The notes: generated by a model from the letters alone, not told the origin. A stretch of 64,000 nucleotides of DNA from Halobaculum sp. MBLA0143 (GCF_041361465.1 NZ_JBGKAC010000002.1:310001-374000); one strand, 5' to 3'; shown: positions 40,835-49,317, counted from the stretch's first letter. Numbers and translations are program-made.

Positions 40835-40848
40835 TTGGCACACGCCAA
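40835..40848. promoter_or_regulatory. Inverted repeat TTGGCACACGCCAA upstream of coxA
   Basis: Arms TTGGC/GCCAA with a 4-nt spacer, the same arms and spacing as the palindrome upstream of cydA (33920-33933). It lies in the gap between coxA (start 40797) and the divergent small membrane-protein gene (start 40923). A weaker match, TTGGCGCGTGCCGA, is at 34689-34702. Confidence 0.55.
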
Positions 40849-40922
40849 CTCGGCCGCCGACCGCGGGGCGCGACCGCCGGAGAGGGCAGGGCTCAAGTCC
40901 GCCCGCCCCCACCCGAACGGTG

Positions 40923-41216
40923 ATGGGACGAGGCGACGGCGACGACGGCGACTCCGGGGCAGACGACGGTGACGGCACAGACGCCGTCGGGCTCGTCTCG
41001 GACCTGTCGGTGAACGTGATCCCGATTCTGATCTTGGCCGTGTTCGTGTCGTTGTTCTGGGTGTGGTCGCCGCTGGGCGGGGAGGGTGGCGACCCGTTGC
41101 TGTTGTTCCACGCCGCGCTGATCGTCGGGGTCGTGGCCGTCAGCGCCGTCGCGGGGTGGGTGATCCGCAAACAAGACCAGCCGCTCCAGGGCACTGCCGG
41201 ACGGCGCGAGGAGTGA
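40923..41216 (+). CDS. Small membrane protein, divergent from coxA
   Basis: Protein of 97 residues. An acidic, Gly/Asp-rich N-terminus is followed by two helices (VNVIPILILAVFVSLFWVWS and LLLFHAALIVGVVAVSAVAG) with a short Gly-rich loop, then a basic tail. This layout is common next to haloarchaeal cox genes (possibly the DUF6684 group; not checked). It probably belongs to the oxidase region. It ends 2 nt from a convergent zinc-ribbon gene. Confidence 0.75.
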   Translation: MGRGDGDDGDSGADDGDGTDAVGLVSDLSVNVIPILILAVFVSLFWVWSPLGGEGGDPLLLFHAALIVGVVAVSAVAGWVIRKQDQPLQGTAGRREE

Positions 41217-41217
41217 G

Positions 41218-41580
41218 CTACGCGGTGTCGTCGAGTCGCGTCGAACACCACGGACAGAACTCCACGTCCGGGTCCAGTTCTCGCCCACAGTCCGGACAGT
41301 CCGGCGTCGTGTCGCCCGCGGTGTCGGTGCCGCCGGTCGCCCGCGCGAGTCGGTAGGCGTCCACCGTACTCACGGCGGACACGCCCAGCAACGGGAGCAC
41401 CTCCGTCCCGGCTGCCCCCGGGTCCAGCCCCTGCGGCAGCGTGAGGAACCCCACCGCGACCGCGACGGTCAGCCAGCCGAGCGCGCGCCGGAGTCGCCAG
41501 AGGTAGACGTGCCCCAGCCCCGTCACTGTCGCCGCCAACACTGCCGCGAGCCAGGCCCGCTTTCCTCGCGTCTCGCTCAC
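41218..41580 (-). CDS. Membrane protein with C-terminal zinc ribbon
   Basis: Protein of 120 residues from the GTG at 41580. Three hydrophobic segments (WLAAVLAATVTGLGHVYLWR, WLTVAVAVGFLTLPQGLDPG, EVLPLLGVSAVSTVDAYRLA) are followed by C-P-D-C-G-R-E-L-D-P-D-V-E-F-C-P-W-C. The G-L-G-H-x-Y helix resembles TM2-like proteins. An inverted repeat lies 9-24 nt upstream of the start. Confidence 0.75.
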   Translation of the reverse strand: MSETRGKRAWLAAVLAATVTGLGHVYLWRLRRALGWLTVAVAVGFLTLPQGLDPGAAGTEVLPLLGVSAVSTVDAYRLARATGGTDTAGDTTPDCPDCGRELDPDVEFCPWCSTRLDDTA

Positions 41581-41588
41581 TGCCGTAA

Positions 41589-41604
41589 CTGAACGTCCGT
41601 TCAG
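41589..41604. promoter_or_regulatory. Inverted repeat CTGAACG-TC-CGTTCAG
   Basis: Seven-base arms and a 2-nt spacer between the divergent genes starting at 41580 and 41616. It is 9 nt from one start and 12 nt from the other, in the space where both promoters must lie, so a regulator here could control both. Confidence 0.5.
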
Positions 41605-41615
41605 CAAAGAGGGTT

Positions 41616-42158
41616 GTGGTCGGACGCAGCCTACAGGAACCACAGGAGCGTCAGTTCGAACTCGCGTTCGCCGATCACGACCCCGAGCAACTCCGGCGCG
41701 AGCTCGCGGACGCACACCGGACGCTGGAACGAGTTCGAGCCACGACCGAACTGAGCCACGACAGCGTCGTTGAGACCGCACGCGAGCGTGAACGGTCGGC
41801 CGACGGCTCGGCAGGCGCCGACACCGACGATCTCGCGTTGCGAACGCGTGCAGACTGGCGCCGCGAGTTCGAGTCGGAGATCGCGGCCGAGCACCGGCCG
41901 ACCCGGTGGCGGCGGCTGTCGGACGCACTCCTGAAGCTGGGGACGGCGCTTCTGGTCGTCGTGAGCCTCGTGGCGGTCGTCGTGCCGGAGTTCACGAACG
42001 GGCCCGGCTCCGTCGTCGGGATCGTCGGCGCGGGGCTGTTGGCCGGTGGGCTCGTGATCGTCGGCCTCCATTCGGTGAAGTACGACCTGCTCCCGGCGGC
42101 CCGTGCGCTCCGTGACAGCCCGAGAGACGCGGTGCGGCGCGTCTGGGAGCGAGTGTGA
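41616..42158 (+). CDS. Unknown protein with coiled region and two C-terminal helices
   Basis: Protein of 180 residues starting with GTG. The first 105 residues are charged and helical (QLRRELADAHRTLERVRATT). Two hydrophobic helices follow (LGTALLVVVSLVAVVVPEFT and GIVGAGLLAGGLVIVGLHSV) and then a basic tail. It probably sits in the membrane with its helical part inside the cell. Not recognised. A long antisense frame over it is Arg/His-rich and is rejected. Confidence 0.65.
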   Translation: MVGRSLQEPQERQFELAFADHDPEQLRRELADAHRTLERVRATTELSHDSVVETARERERSADGSAGADTDDLALRTRADWRREFESEIAAEHRPTRWRRLSDALLKLGTALLVVVSLVAVVVPEFTNGPGSVVGIVGAGLLAGGLVIVGLHSVKYDLLPAARALRDSPRDAVRRVWERV

Positions 42159-42191
42159 GTCGTCCACCGGGCAGCCGTCGGGGCCGTTCTC

Positions 42192-42611
42192 TCACGCCGT
42201 CTCGGTGTCCACCTCGACTGCTTCGTCGGCGACGTCTTTGAGCGCGGCGCCGTAGATCGTGAGCCAGACGAACACGAGGAGCGTCGCCGCGAGGAGGCAC
42301 GCAGAGGGGACCCTCGCGGCCTCCATCGGCTGCAGCCACCGCTGGAGGATCAGCGAGTTGACGAACGCGATGGTGCCACCCGCGACGCCGTTCCACCGGT
42401 TCGGCGACGACCGGATCGACACCGCAAACGCCGGGACACCGAACTGACGGCGAAGCTGGTGGATAGCGACGACGACCCCGACGGCAGGTGGGAGTGTCGC
42501 TAGCGCGAAGTAGTGGCCGCCACCCGTCACTGCCGGGACGGCGACGACGATGGCGACGGACAGGAGTCCGACGATCACCGTCGGAAGACGACGTTCGAAC
42601 ACGGCTGTCAC
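42192..42611 (-). CDS. Four-helix membrane protein
   Basis: Protein of 139 residues from the GTG at 42611. It has four hydrophobic segments (TVIVGLLSVAIVVAVPAVTG, YFALATLPPAVGVVVAIHQL, VAGGTIAFVNSLILQRWLQP, CLLAATLLVFVWLTIYGAAL) and an acidic C-terminus. The frame is open far upstream, but that part is antisense to nothing and very Arg-rich, so I start it here. Family unknown. Confidence 0.65.
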   Translation of the reverse strand: MTAVFERRLPTVIVGLLSVAIVVAVPAVTGGGHYFALATLPPAVGVVVAIHQLRRQFGVPAFAVSIRSSPNRWNGVAGGTIAFVNSLILQRWLQPMEAARVPSACLLAATLLVFVWLTIYGAALKDVADEAVEVDTETA

Positions 42612-42697
42612 GAGTGGTGACGTGCGTATGAATGTCCGGGGCTCACTCCACTCCCCGAGACACGTCGGGGGAGCGGCAACCGAGACCGGATGGCCGG

Positions 42698-45148
42698 TCA
42701 GGCGGCCGCGTCGTGATTGACGCCGGGCTCTCGGTCGTCGTCCGCGGCGACCCGAGACAGCCGCAGCGCGTTCCCGGTGACGGCGGTCGTCATCCCGGCG
42801 TCGCCGGCCAACACCGCCAGCCAGATCGGGACGTAGCCGAACGGCACCGCGAGCGCGAGTCCGGCCTTCACCGCGAGACTCGCCCAGACGTTCTGCCGGA
42901 TCACGCTCACGGTCGCGTCCGCGAGCTCGTGCAGGTACGGCAGCCGGGCGAGGTCGTCGCCCATCAGCGCCACGTCGGCAGTCTCCAAGGCGGTGTCCGT
43001 CCCGGCGGCACCCATCGCCACCCCGACGGTGGCGGCCGCGAGCGCCGGGGCGTCGTTGATCCCGTCGCCGACCATCGCCACGCCGCCGTCGGCCGCCAGT
43101 TCGTCGACGGCCGCCACCTTCTCTTCGGGCAACAGCTCCGCCCGTACCTCGTCGACGCCGACCCGCTCCGCGACGGCCCGTGCCGTCCGCTCGTTGTCGC
43201 CGGTGAGCATCACCGTCCGCGAGACGCCGAGCTCGCGGAGCCGTTCGATCGTCCGTGCCGCGGCCGGCCGCACGTCGTCCGCGACGGCGATCACACCCTC
43301 CAGCTCCTCGTCCGTGCCGACGAGCACGACCGTCTTCCCCTCGGACTGGAGCTCCGGGACGGTGTCGTCCAAGAGGTCGAGACACTCGTTCTGGTCACAC
43401 AGCCGTCTGGCGGTCGTCGTGGTCTCGCCGCCGTCCGTCGTCGCGTGGACGTGCGAGAGGTCGAACCCCAGATCCTCGAACAGTCCGGGCTTGCCGGCGT
43501 AGTGGGTCTGCCCGCCCAGATCCGCCCGGACACCCTCGCCGGTCAGGCTCTGGAAGTCGTCCACCTCGCGGCCGTCGGCGGCGTCCGCGTCCCCCGCGGC
43601 GGCGACGATGGCCTCGCCGACCGGGTGTTCGCTGCGGGTCTCCAGCCCGCGGGCACACCGGAGCACGTCCGTCTCCGTGTTGCCGTGTAACGGGACCACG
43701 TCCGTCACGGTCAGCTCGCCCTCGGTGAGTGTACCGGTCTTGTCGAACGCGACCGTCTCCACCTCGCCGACGGCCTCCAAGTGGCGGCCACCCTTCACGA
43801 GTACGCCGTTCTTCGCGGCGCTCGTCAGCCCGGAGACGACGGACACCGGCGTCGAGATGACGAACGCGCACGGACACGCCAACACGAGCAGCGTCAGCCC
43901 GTAGACGACCGCCTCCGACCACGCGGCCCCGAGAGCGAACGGGGTCACGAGCGTCGTCAGTGCCGCGAACCCGACGACAGCGGGGGTGTAGTAGCCGGCG
44001 AACCGCTCGACGAACTGCTCGCGGTCCGTCTGTTCGGCCTGGGCGTCCTCCACGAGATCGATCACCCGCGCGAGGGTGTTGTCCTCGGCTGCCGTCGTCG
44101 CCGCCACCTCCAGGTACCCCTCTTCGTTCACGCTGCCGGCGTACACGTCGTCGTCGACGGTCACGTCCACCGGGACGCTCTCGCCCGTGATCGGCGACTG
44201 ATCGACGGCGCTGTCGCCCGCGACGACCCGGCCGTCGACGGGGACGCGCTCGCCCGGCCTGACGACCACCCGGTCGCCGACTGCGACCTCCGCGACCGGC
44301 ACCGTCTCCTCCCCGTCGTCGTCGTCCCGCTTCACCGTCGCGGTGTCGGGTGACAGCTCCATCAGCTCGCGGAGCGACCCGCGGGCGCGGTCGACGGAGT
44401 GTCGCTCCAACAGCTCCGCGAGCCCGAACAGCGTGGCGAGCGTCGCGGCCTCGAAGTACAGCGACTCGCCGAACGCCAGGCTGGCCGCCAGTGCGCCGAA
44501 GATCGCCACGGACATCAGGAGGTCGATGTCGAGACTCCGCTGTCGGGCGGAGTAGTAGCCGTTCCGGACGATCGGCCGCCCGGCGACCGCGACCGCGAGC
44601 AGGAACGCCAGGTCCGCGACCCGGACCACGCCCCCGCCCACCTCTCCGACGACGGGGTCGGGCACCGCCCCGAGGAACTCGGCGAGCAGCCCGCCGCCGA
44701 CGACGACGGCCGCCACGGCCGTGGCGACCGCTCGACGACTCCGCCACACCCCGCTGCCGGACTCGGCGACGGCGTGGCCGTCGTGACTGCCTCCCTCGGC
44801 GTGATCGTGCCCCTCGTGCTCGCCGTGGTCGTGACCGTCGTGGTCGTGACCGTCACTGGCCGCCGCGTCCGTCACTTCGTAGCCCGCCGCCGCGACCGCG
44901 TCGACGAGCGCCGGACGCGCCACTGTCGCGTCGTGATCGACCCGGACCGTCCCGGTCGTCGGCCGGGTGTCGACGGCCTCTACCCCCGCCACGTCACCGA
45001 GCGCAGTCTCCACCTTCCCGGCGCACGACGGGCAGTCCATCCCCGGAACCGACAGCTCTGCCGCTCCGAGTGACGGGTCGTCGGGGTCACCCGACCCGTC
45101 GGAGACGGACGCCTCGCCGTCGGGCGGCTCGTCGCTGCTATCGCTCAT
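42698..45148 (-). CDS. Zn/Cd/Co-type P1B ATPase exporter
   Basis: Protein of 816 residues. A heavy-metal-associated domain (about 30-95) has GMDCPSCAGKVE, then a His-rich stretch of about 30 residues with repeated H-D-H. Eight membrane helices follow. The phosphorylation site is DKTGTLTEG, the actuator has ITGESVPV, the nucleotide domain SEHPVGEAI and the hinge MVGDGINDAPALAAA. The transport helix CPCAFVISTPVSVVSG is of the Zn/Cd (ZntA/CadA) type rather than the Cu type, with a late Asp in LAGDAGM. A region near 620-650 includes C-D-Q-N-E-C, unusual for the family. I chose the ATG at 45148; TTATCAAAT lies about 25 nt upstream. Confidence 0.92.
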   Translation of the reverse strand: MSDSSDEPPDGEASVSDGSGDPDDPSLGAAELSVPGMDCPSCAGKVETALGDVAGVEAVDTRPTTGTVRVDHDATVARPALVDAVAAAGYEVTDAAASDGHDHDGHDHGEHEGHDHAEGGSHDGHAVAESGSGVWRSRRAVATAVAAVVVGGGLLAEFLGAVPDPVVGEVGGGVVRVADLAFLLAVAVAGRPIVRNGYYSARQRSLDIDLLMSVAIFGALAASLAFGESLYFEAATLATLFGLAELLERHSVDRARGSLRELMELSPDTATVKRDDDDGEETVPVAEVAVGDRVVVRPGERVPVDGRVVAGDSAVDQSPITGESVPVDVTVDDDVYAGSVNEEGYLEVAATTAAEDNTLARVIDLVEDAQAEQTDREQFVERFAGYYTPAVVGFAALTTLVTPFALGAAWSEAVVYGLTLLVLACPCAFVISTPVSVVSGLTSAAKNGVLVKGGRHLEAVGEVETVAFDKTGTLTEGELTVTDVVPLHGNTETDVLRCARGLETRSEHPVGEAIVAAAGDADAADGREVDDFQSLTGEGVRADLGGQTHYAGKPGLFEDLGFDLSHVHATTDGGETTTTARRLCDQNECLDLLDDTVPELQSEGKTVVLVGTDEELEGVIAVADDVRPAAARTIERLRELGVSRTVMLTGDNERTARAVAERVGVDEVRAELLPEEKVAAVDELAADGGVAMVGDGINDAPALAAATVGVAMGAAGTDTALETADVALMGDDLARLPYLHELADATVSVIRQNVWASLAVKAGLALAVPFGYVPIWLAVLAGDAGMTTAVTGNALRLSRVAADDDREPGVNHDAAA

Positions 45149-45437
45149 ACACACCTCTCGGTGGGCCGGTCTTATCAAATCTACTGCTACAGAGCCCGGC
45201 TTTGGTGGCTCTCCTTCACAATATATTGCTCCTGAGTTGTTAACTCGGCAGCTACCGTCGGTGCGTCTCGCCACGCGGCGCGTTCTCGACCCGCTCCGAA
45301 CGCCGTCGCTCCCCCACTGTCTCTAAGCTGTTAGACTCGGCGTGGTCCGGGAGTGTGGACTCTGGGACACACGCGGGGACGGTCACTCTGGACAGTCGCC
45401 CACTGGCTCCAGGGGGGTGTGGCCCGTCTGTCCGTGT
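45149..45437. other. Intergenic region with promoter-like patches
   Basis: No gene seen. TTATCAAAT at about 45171-45179 is the probable TATA box of the ATPase gene. AATATATTG near 45219-45227, and GAGTT-GTT-AACTC at about 45234-45246, look like a second TATA box and an inverted repeat, perhaps a metal-repressor site. Confidence 0.45.
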
Positions 45438-45758
45438 GTGAACAGTCGAACGCGCGACTCCACGACCGCATCGCACGGCCGAACGACAGTCAGCCCCGCT
45501 GGAAAGTCCTCGTCGCTGTTCGGGACACTCCTGGCGGCCGTCGCCGGGCACCTCCTGTTGGCGGCACTCGTCGCTCCCGTCGTCACGGCGGTGACGGCCG
45601 GCGCCGCCGTCCTCACCGTCGCCACCGTCGGCTTCGTCGCGGCCGGGCTCCGCGACCGTGTCGACCTCGGGACGCTGCGACGGCGCGCCAGCCGCGAGGC
45701 GGACGACCCTCGCCGCTCGCCTCGCGACGGCGCGCCGTGTCGCGGCGCCGACTGCTGA
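45438..45758 (+). CDS. Possible small membrane protein
   Basis: Protein of 106 residues from a GTG. After about 35 polar residues there are two hydrophobic segments (LFGTLLAAVAGHLLLAALVA and PVVTAVTAGAAVLTVATVGF), then a very basic tail. No family. The polar ends are Arg/Ser-rich, so the true limits are uncertain, but the middle is clearly membrane-like. Confidence 0.5.
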   Translation: MNSRTRDSTTASHGRTTVSPAGKSSSLFGTLLAAVAGHLLLAALVAPVVTAVTAGAAVLTVATVGFVAAGLRDRVDLGTLRRRASREADDPRRSPRDGAPCRGADC

Positions 45759-45793
45759 CGACTGACGGCGGTTCGTTCTCCCGTTCTCTCTGC

Positions 45794-46226
45794 TCACAGT
45801 AGTTCACTGGTTTCCCCGTGGCAGTACGTGTAAATTGTCTCGGGGTCGAGCCCCGAGGCTTTCGCGTGGACTCCCGTTGTAACCGTCGACAACGGTAGGC
45901 GAACGTTCGCCGTTCGCGTTCGGTGTCCCGCGATTCGACCCCACATCCACGGGTGCGCCTCCGTCGCCTTCATTTTGCCTGCGACGGAGATACTGCGAAC
46001 CGACGTCCTTGGAAGCGTTGTAGTCGGCGTGGTCCTCGTACCCGCACTTCTGACAACAGAACGCTCCACCAGACCGACCGTCGCTGTGGGTGAATCCACA
46101 CGTCGAACACCGCTCGGACGTGTTCCGAGGGTCAACCTGTACGACCCTCACGCCGTACTCCTCCTGTGCCGAGATCGTCGCCCGACTCCAGCCCAGCCCG
46201 TGTGTGGTTCTCGACGACCGTCCGAA
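45794..46226 (-). pseudogene. tnpB: TnpB (IS200/IS605, IS1341-type) C-terminal relic
   Basis: The minus strand from about 46226 encodes the end of a TnpB protein: AQEEYGVRVVQVDPRNTSER, then CSTCGFTHSDGR...CQKCGYEDHADYNASKDV, the zinc ribbon plus the last RuvC motif (D-x-N-A-x-x-x-V). The frame shifts near 45880, where TTGVHAKASGLDPETI in another frame resembles the normal end. The first 300 or so residues, with the other two RuvC acids, are missing. So it is a dead fragment. CTCGGGG-TCGAG-CCCCGAG at 45839-45857 could form a hairpin. Confidence 0.8.
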
Positions 46227-46690
46227 ATCCGAAGTACGGTCGAAAGTCGACGGTGTGCAGTTTCACGGCACTCCGCCAGTCGCGTCGACAGAGCCTCGAC
46301 AGTCGTCGGATCGGTAGTACCCGAGCGTACTATCGAAACCCAATACGACCGTCCGCCGACGATGTGTCTCTAAACTACTCTCCAGAGCGCAAACAGCAGT
46401 AAGGTTCGAAAACTACCGGCGGCACCGGTACACCCAGCATTTTTATTTCTGAGGCCTTGCTCATCGGTTATCCACGGTAGTACGACAGAAGTCGAGTCGC
46501 GTCGGATCGATCGACGAGTATCGTCGAACGGTGACGTTCGACAGTGTGTCCTCGACCACGAGGAGAGAGACTCCCTCGTGTCTGGCGAGACGGACCCCTC
46601 GAAGCTCGACCGGCTCTCCGAGACCGGTTCGACTCGCGTCACTCTCGACACGGAAGACCCGACCTCCACGGTCCGGAGTCCCAGTCAGCC
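46227..46690 (+). other. Non-coding or decayed region beside the TnpB relic
   Basis: CATTTTTATTTCTG near 46438-46451 is AT-rich. On the plus strand a frame without a start codon runs from about 46470 to 46694 and encodes RQCVLDHEERDSLVSGETDP and LSETGSTRVTLDTEDPTSTV, with good codon bias and acidic composition. It looks like the 3' part of a gene whose 5' end was lost next to the transposon relic. Confidence 0.45.
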
Positions 46691-46810
46691 ATGACTCGGA
46701 CCGAGACCGTCACGTCCGTCTCCCCCGACTCCGGTGACTCTCTCCTTCGGGTGGACGGGGACACCGCGAGTAGTATCCACACCAGCACGTCTCGGCTGTG
46801 GTGTCCGTAA
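46691..46810 (+). CDS. Possible 39-residue peptide ahead of the permease
   Basis: ATG at 46691 overlaps the preceding TGA, and its TAA shares one base with the ATG at 46810 (TAATG). The product begins MTRTETVTSVSPDSGDSLLR and has no hydrophobic stretch. The overlaps at both ends suggest coupled translation, but the peptide could be a chance frame. Confidence 0.3.
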   Translation: MTRTETVTSVSPDSGDSLLRVDGDTASSIHTSTSRLWCP

Positions 46811-48264
46811 TGGGAGCGGAGCAGGGCAATCGGTCACCGGCTGCGAGCCTGGGGCTGCTGGACGCGACGATGGTCGGTATCGGCGCGATGATCGGCGCGG
46901 GGATCTTCGTCTTGACCGGGCTCGCCGCCGACATCGCGGGTCCGGCCGCACTCCTCGTGTTCGCGCTGAACGGCGGTGTCACCACCTTCACCGCGTTGTC
47001 CTACGCCGAACTGGCGAGCGCGATTCCGAAGAACGGGGGCGGGTACGCGTACATCCGCGAGACGTTCTCCGCGCCGGTCGCGTTCGTGATGGGCTGGACG
47101 CGGTGGTTCACGTACACGGCCGCCGGCGCACTGTACGCACTCGGGTTCTCCTCGAACTTCGTCGAGTTCGTGCACCTCTACTGGGGAGGACTCCCGGCGG
47201 GGCCGATCTGGCACGTCGGCTACGCGTTGCTCGCGGTCGTCTCGTTCGTCGCGCTGAACGCCCTCTCGACGGAGGCCAGCGGCGGCGCGGAGACGGTCGT
47301 GACGCTCGTGAAGATCCTGATTCTCGGCGTGTTCATCCTCTTCGGGATCAGTGCCGTGTCGTCCGCGACGTTCTTCGGTGTCGACCCGAGCACCACCCCG
47401 GCCGTCTCTGATTTCTTCGCCAACGGGGCGGTAGAGGTGCTTCCGGCGATGGGACTCACCTTCATCGCCTTCCAAGGGTACGACCTCATCGCGACGGTCA
47501 CCGAAGAGGTCGAGAACCCTCGGAAGAACATTCCCCGGGCCATCTTCATCAGTCTCGGTGTGACGGTGCTGATCTACCTGCTGGTCGTCGGTGTCGCGCT
47601 CGGGACTCTGGGCGCGCCACGGCTCGGCGCAGCCGGCGAGAAGGCCGTCGTCGAGGCGGCGATCAGCTTCATGCCCGACATCGGGTTGTTCGGGGCCTCG
47701 ATCGGTGCGGCCCTCATCGCGTTCGGCGCCGTCTTCTCGACGATCAGCGCGCTCAACGCCGTCGTGATCGGCTCCAGCCGTGTGGCGTACGCGATGGGAC
47801 GAGAGGGCCAGTTGCCCGAGCAGCTCGGTAACATCCACCACAAGTACGGGACCCCGTACACGGCCCTGATGGCGAGTGCGGCGATCATGCTCGTGGCGAC
47901 GGTCGTCGCCCCGATCAGTCTCGTCGGCAACCTCGCGAGTCTATTCTCGCTGCTCGGGTTCGTCGTCGTGAACCTCGCGGTGATCAAGCTCCGACGGGAT
48001 CAGCCGAACCTCAACCGGCCGTTCGAGATCCCGTTGTACCCTCTCCCGCCGGTGCTCGGCTGCGTGCTCAACCTGCTGCTCGCCGCGTTCATCTCGCCGC
48101 TGACGTGGGCTGTCGCGGTCGGGTGGCTGTTGTTCGGTGGCGTCGTCTACGCCGGACTCAATCGCCAGCAAGTACGGGCGTTCCTGTCGAGCAGACAGCC
48201 GGCCGAATCGGACACCGAACCCGCCGAAGAGCCGAGCGTAACCGAGCCAGTGGAAGAAGACTGA
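46810..48264 (+). CDS. APC-family amino-acid permease
   Basis: Membrane protein of 484 residues with twelve hydrophobic segments. The first helix motif GLLDATMVGIGAMIGAGIFV contains the G-x-G-A-M-I-G-A-G substrate loop, and FNS-type features follow (ALSYAELASAIPKNGGGYAY; FIAFQGYDLIATVTEEVENP). The C-terminus is acidic. The longer frame from 46798 adds M-V-S-V; I use the ATG at 46810. In haloarchaea such transporters often carry a universal-stress domain at the end, which is absent. It is followed after 54 nt by a TrkA-type protein, possibly regulating this transporter or a separate potassium channel. Confidence 0.92.
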   Translation: MGAEQGNRSPAASLGLLDATMVGIGAMIGAGIFVLTGLAADIAGPAALLVFALNGGVTTFTALSYAELASAIPKNGGGYAYIRETFSAPVAFVMGWTRWFTYTAAGALYALGFSSNFVEFVHLYWGGLPAGPIWHVGYALLAVVSFVALNALSTEASGGAETVVTLVKILILGVFILFGISAVSSATFFGVDPSTTPAVSDFFANGAVEVLPAMGLTFIAFQGYDLIATVTEEVENPRKNIPRAIFISLGVTVLIYLLVVGVALGTLGAPRLGAAGEKAVVEAAISFMPDIGLFGASIGAALIAFGAVFSTISALNAVVIGSSRVAYAMGREGQLPEQLGNIHHKYGTPYTALMASAAIMLVATVVAPISLVGNLASLFSLLGFVVVNLAVIKLRRDQPNLNRPFEIPLYPLPPVLGCVLNLLLAAFISPLTWAVAVGWLLFGGVVYAGLNRQQVRAFLSSRQPAESDTEPAEEPSVTEPVEED

Positions 48265-48318
48265 AGTAACAATAGTAGAGATACGCACAACGGCAATGCA
48301 CGGACCCCAGACCCACTC

Positions 48319-48984
48319 ATGAGCAGAGACCTCCGAATCATCGTCGTCGGCGGCGGCCGCGTCGGGTACCACACGGCACAGCGACTGGACAACCGTGGTC
48401 ACGACATCGTCATCATCGAGAAGGACAGTGACCGGGTCCAGTTCCTCAGCGACCAGTACGTCGCCTCCGTGATCCACGGGGACGGCGGACGCCCGAGCGT
48501 CCTCCGGCAGGCACAACTGGAACGGAGCGACATCATCGCAGGGCTCACCAGTTACGGTGCGATGACGAACGTCGGGATCTGCATGACCGCCCAGCGAATC
48601 GCCCCGAACATCGACACTGTCGCTCGAATCGACCACGGCGAACACGAGGAGTTCGAGGAGGTCGTCGACGCCGTCGTGTACCCCGAGGAGTTGGCCGCCA
48701 ACGCGGCCGCCAACGACATCATCGACGTCGGCGGCGGTGGGGTCCGGACGATCGAAGAGGTCACCGACCGGTTGGAACTCGTCGAGATCGAAGTCGCCGA
48801 GCGGGCACCAGCCGCCGGCAAGTCACTCGAAGCCGTCTCGTTCCCCCGGGGAGCGGCCGTGGTAGCCGAACAAGACACGGGCGCGTTCCCGGGGTCGGAC
48901 ACGGTGCTCGAGCCGGGCGTCCAGTACATTCTGGCGGTCCAGACGGACGTGACAGACGAAGTCGTCCGACTCCTCCGAGGGTAG
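48319..48984 (+). CDS. trkA: TrkA-type NAD-binding regulatory protein
   Basis: Soluble protein of 221 residues. TrkA-N (1-120) has the Rossmann loop IIVVGGGRVGYHTAQRL and the acidic IIEKD at the end of the second strand. TrkA-C (about 140-221) has LELVEIEVAERAPAAGKSLE and LEPGVQYILAVQ. Such proteins gate Trk/Ktr potassium uptake or, next to APC permeases, may regulate those. No TrkH is adjacent. Length matches the single RCK-domain group. Confidence 0.88.
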   Translation: MSRDLRIIVVGGGRVGYHTAQRLDNRGHDIVIIEKDSDRVQFLSDQYVASVIHGDGGRPSVLRQAQLERSDIIAGLTSYGAMTNVGICMTAQRIAPNIDTVARIDHGEHEEFEEVVDAVVYPEELAANAAANDIIDVGGGGVRTIEEVTDRLELVEIEVAERAPAAGKSLEAVSFPRGAAVVAEQDTGAFPGSDTVLEPGVQYILAVQTDVTDEVVRLLRG

Positions 48985-48996
48985 CCTGGCGAGGCG

Positions 48997-49254
48997 TTAC
49001 CGGCTCGTCGGCCCGACCGAGCGCGTTGGACTGCCGTCCGGTGTACCAGTCGGGGACGGTCCGGCGCCGTCGGCGCGGACACGACGGGCGTCGACCGCTT
49101 CGCACGTCGACTGTCGGCCGTCGAAGTGAGTATCCAGCCCGCGGCCGCCGTCGACGAGAGGCTCCGGCCGTACCGTCGGTTCACTCCCGAGGTGGACCGT
49201 GCAGCCCCGGCGGAGCGATTCGGTACGCGGAGAGAACGGTTTCGGACGTCTCAC
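48997..49254 (-). CDS. Possible small protein after the RNase H-like gene
   Basis: An 85-residue frame with good third-position bias and an acidic centre (LVDGGRGLDTHFDGRQSTCE). Just upstream, in the same frame without a start codon, C-P-Q-C-G-E-V-R-R-P would make half of a zinc ribbon. A competing frame from a GTG overlapping the RNase H stop reads RDASPTGTSPREARWLPTVR. So either a small gene or a frameshifted one is present. The rest of 48985-49317 holds nothing else. Confidence 0.3.
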   Translation of the reverse strand: MRRPKPFSPRTESLRRGCTVHLGSEPTVRPEPLVDGGRGLDTHFDGRQSTCEAVDARRVRADGAGPSPTGTPDGSPTRSVGPTSR

Positions 49255-49317
49255 CTCGCCGCACTGTGGGCAGCCACCGGGCCTCCCTGGGACTCGTCCC
49301 GGTCGGGGACGCGTCTC

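Noticed and set aside
41631-42167. A 178-codon minus-strand frame
   Set aside because: Antisense to the protein with two clear membrane helices at 41616-42158; the minus product is His/Arg/Pro-rich.
45839-45857. Hairpin CTCGGGG-TCGAG-CCCCGAG as a transposon end or terminator
   Set aside because: It lies within the TnpB coding remnant, has no T-run after it, and short G+C hairpins are frequent in this sequence.
46370-46669. A 99-codon minus-strand frame beside the TnpB relic
   Set aside because: Ser/Arg-rich and antisense to a plus-strand frame with acidic composition and better codon bias.
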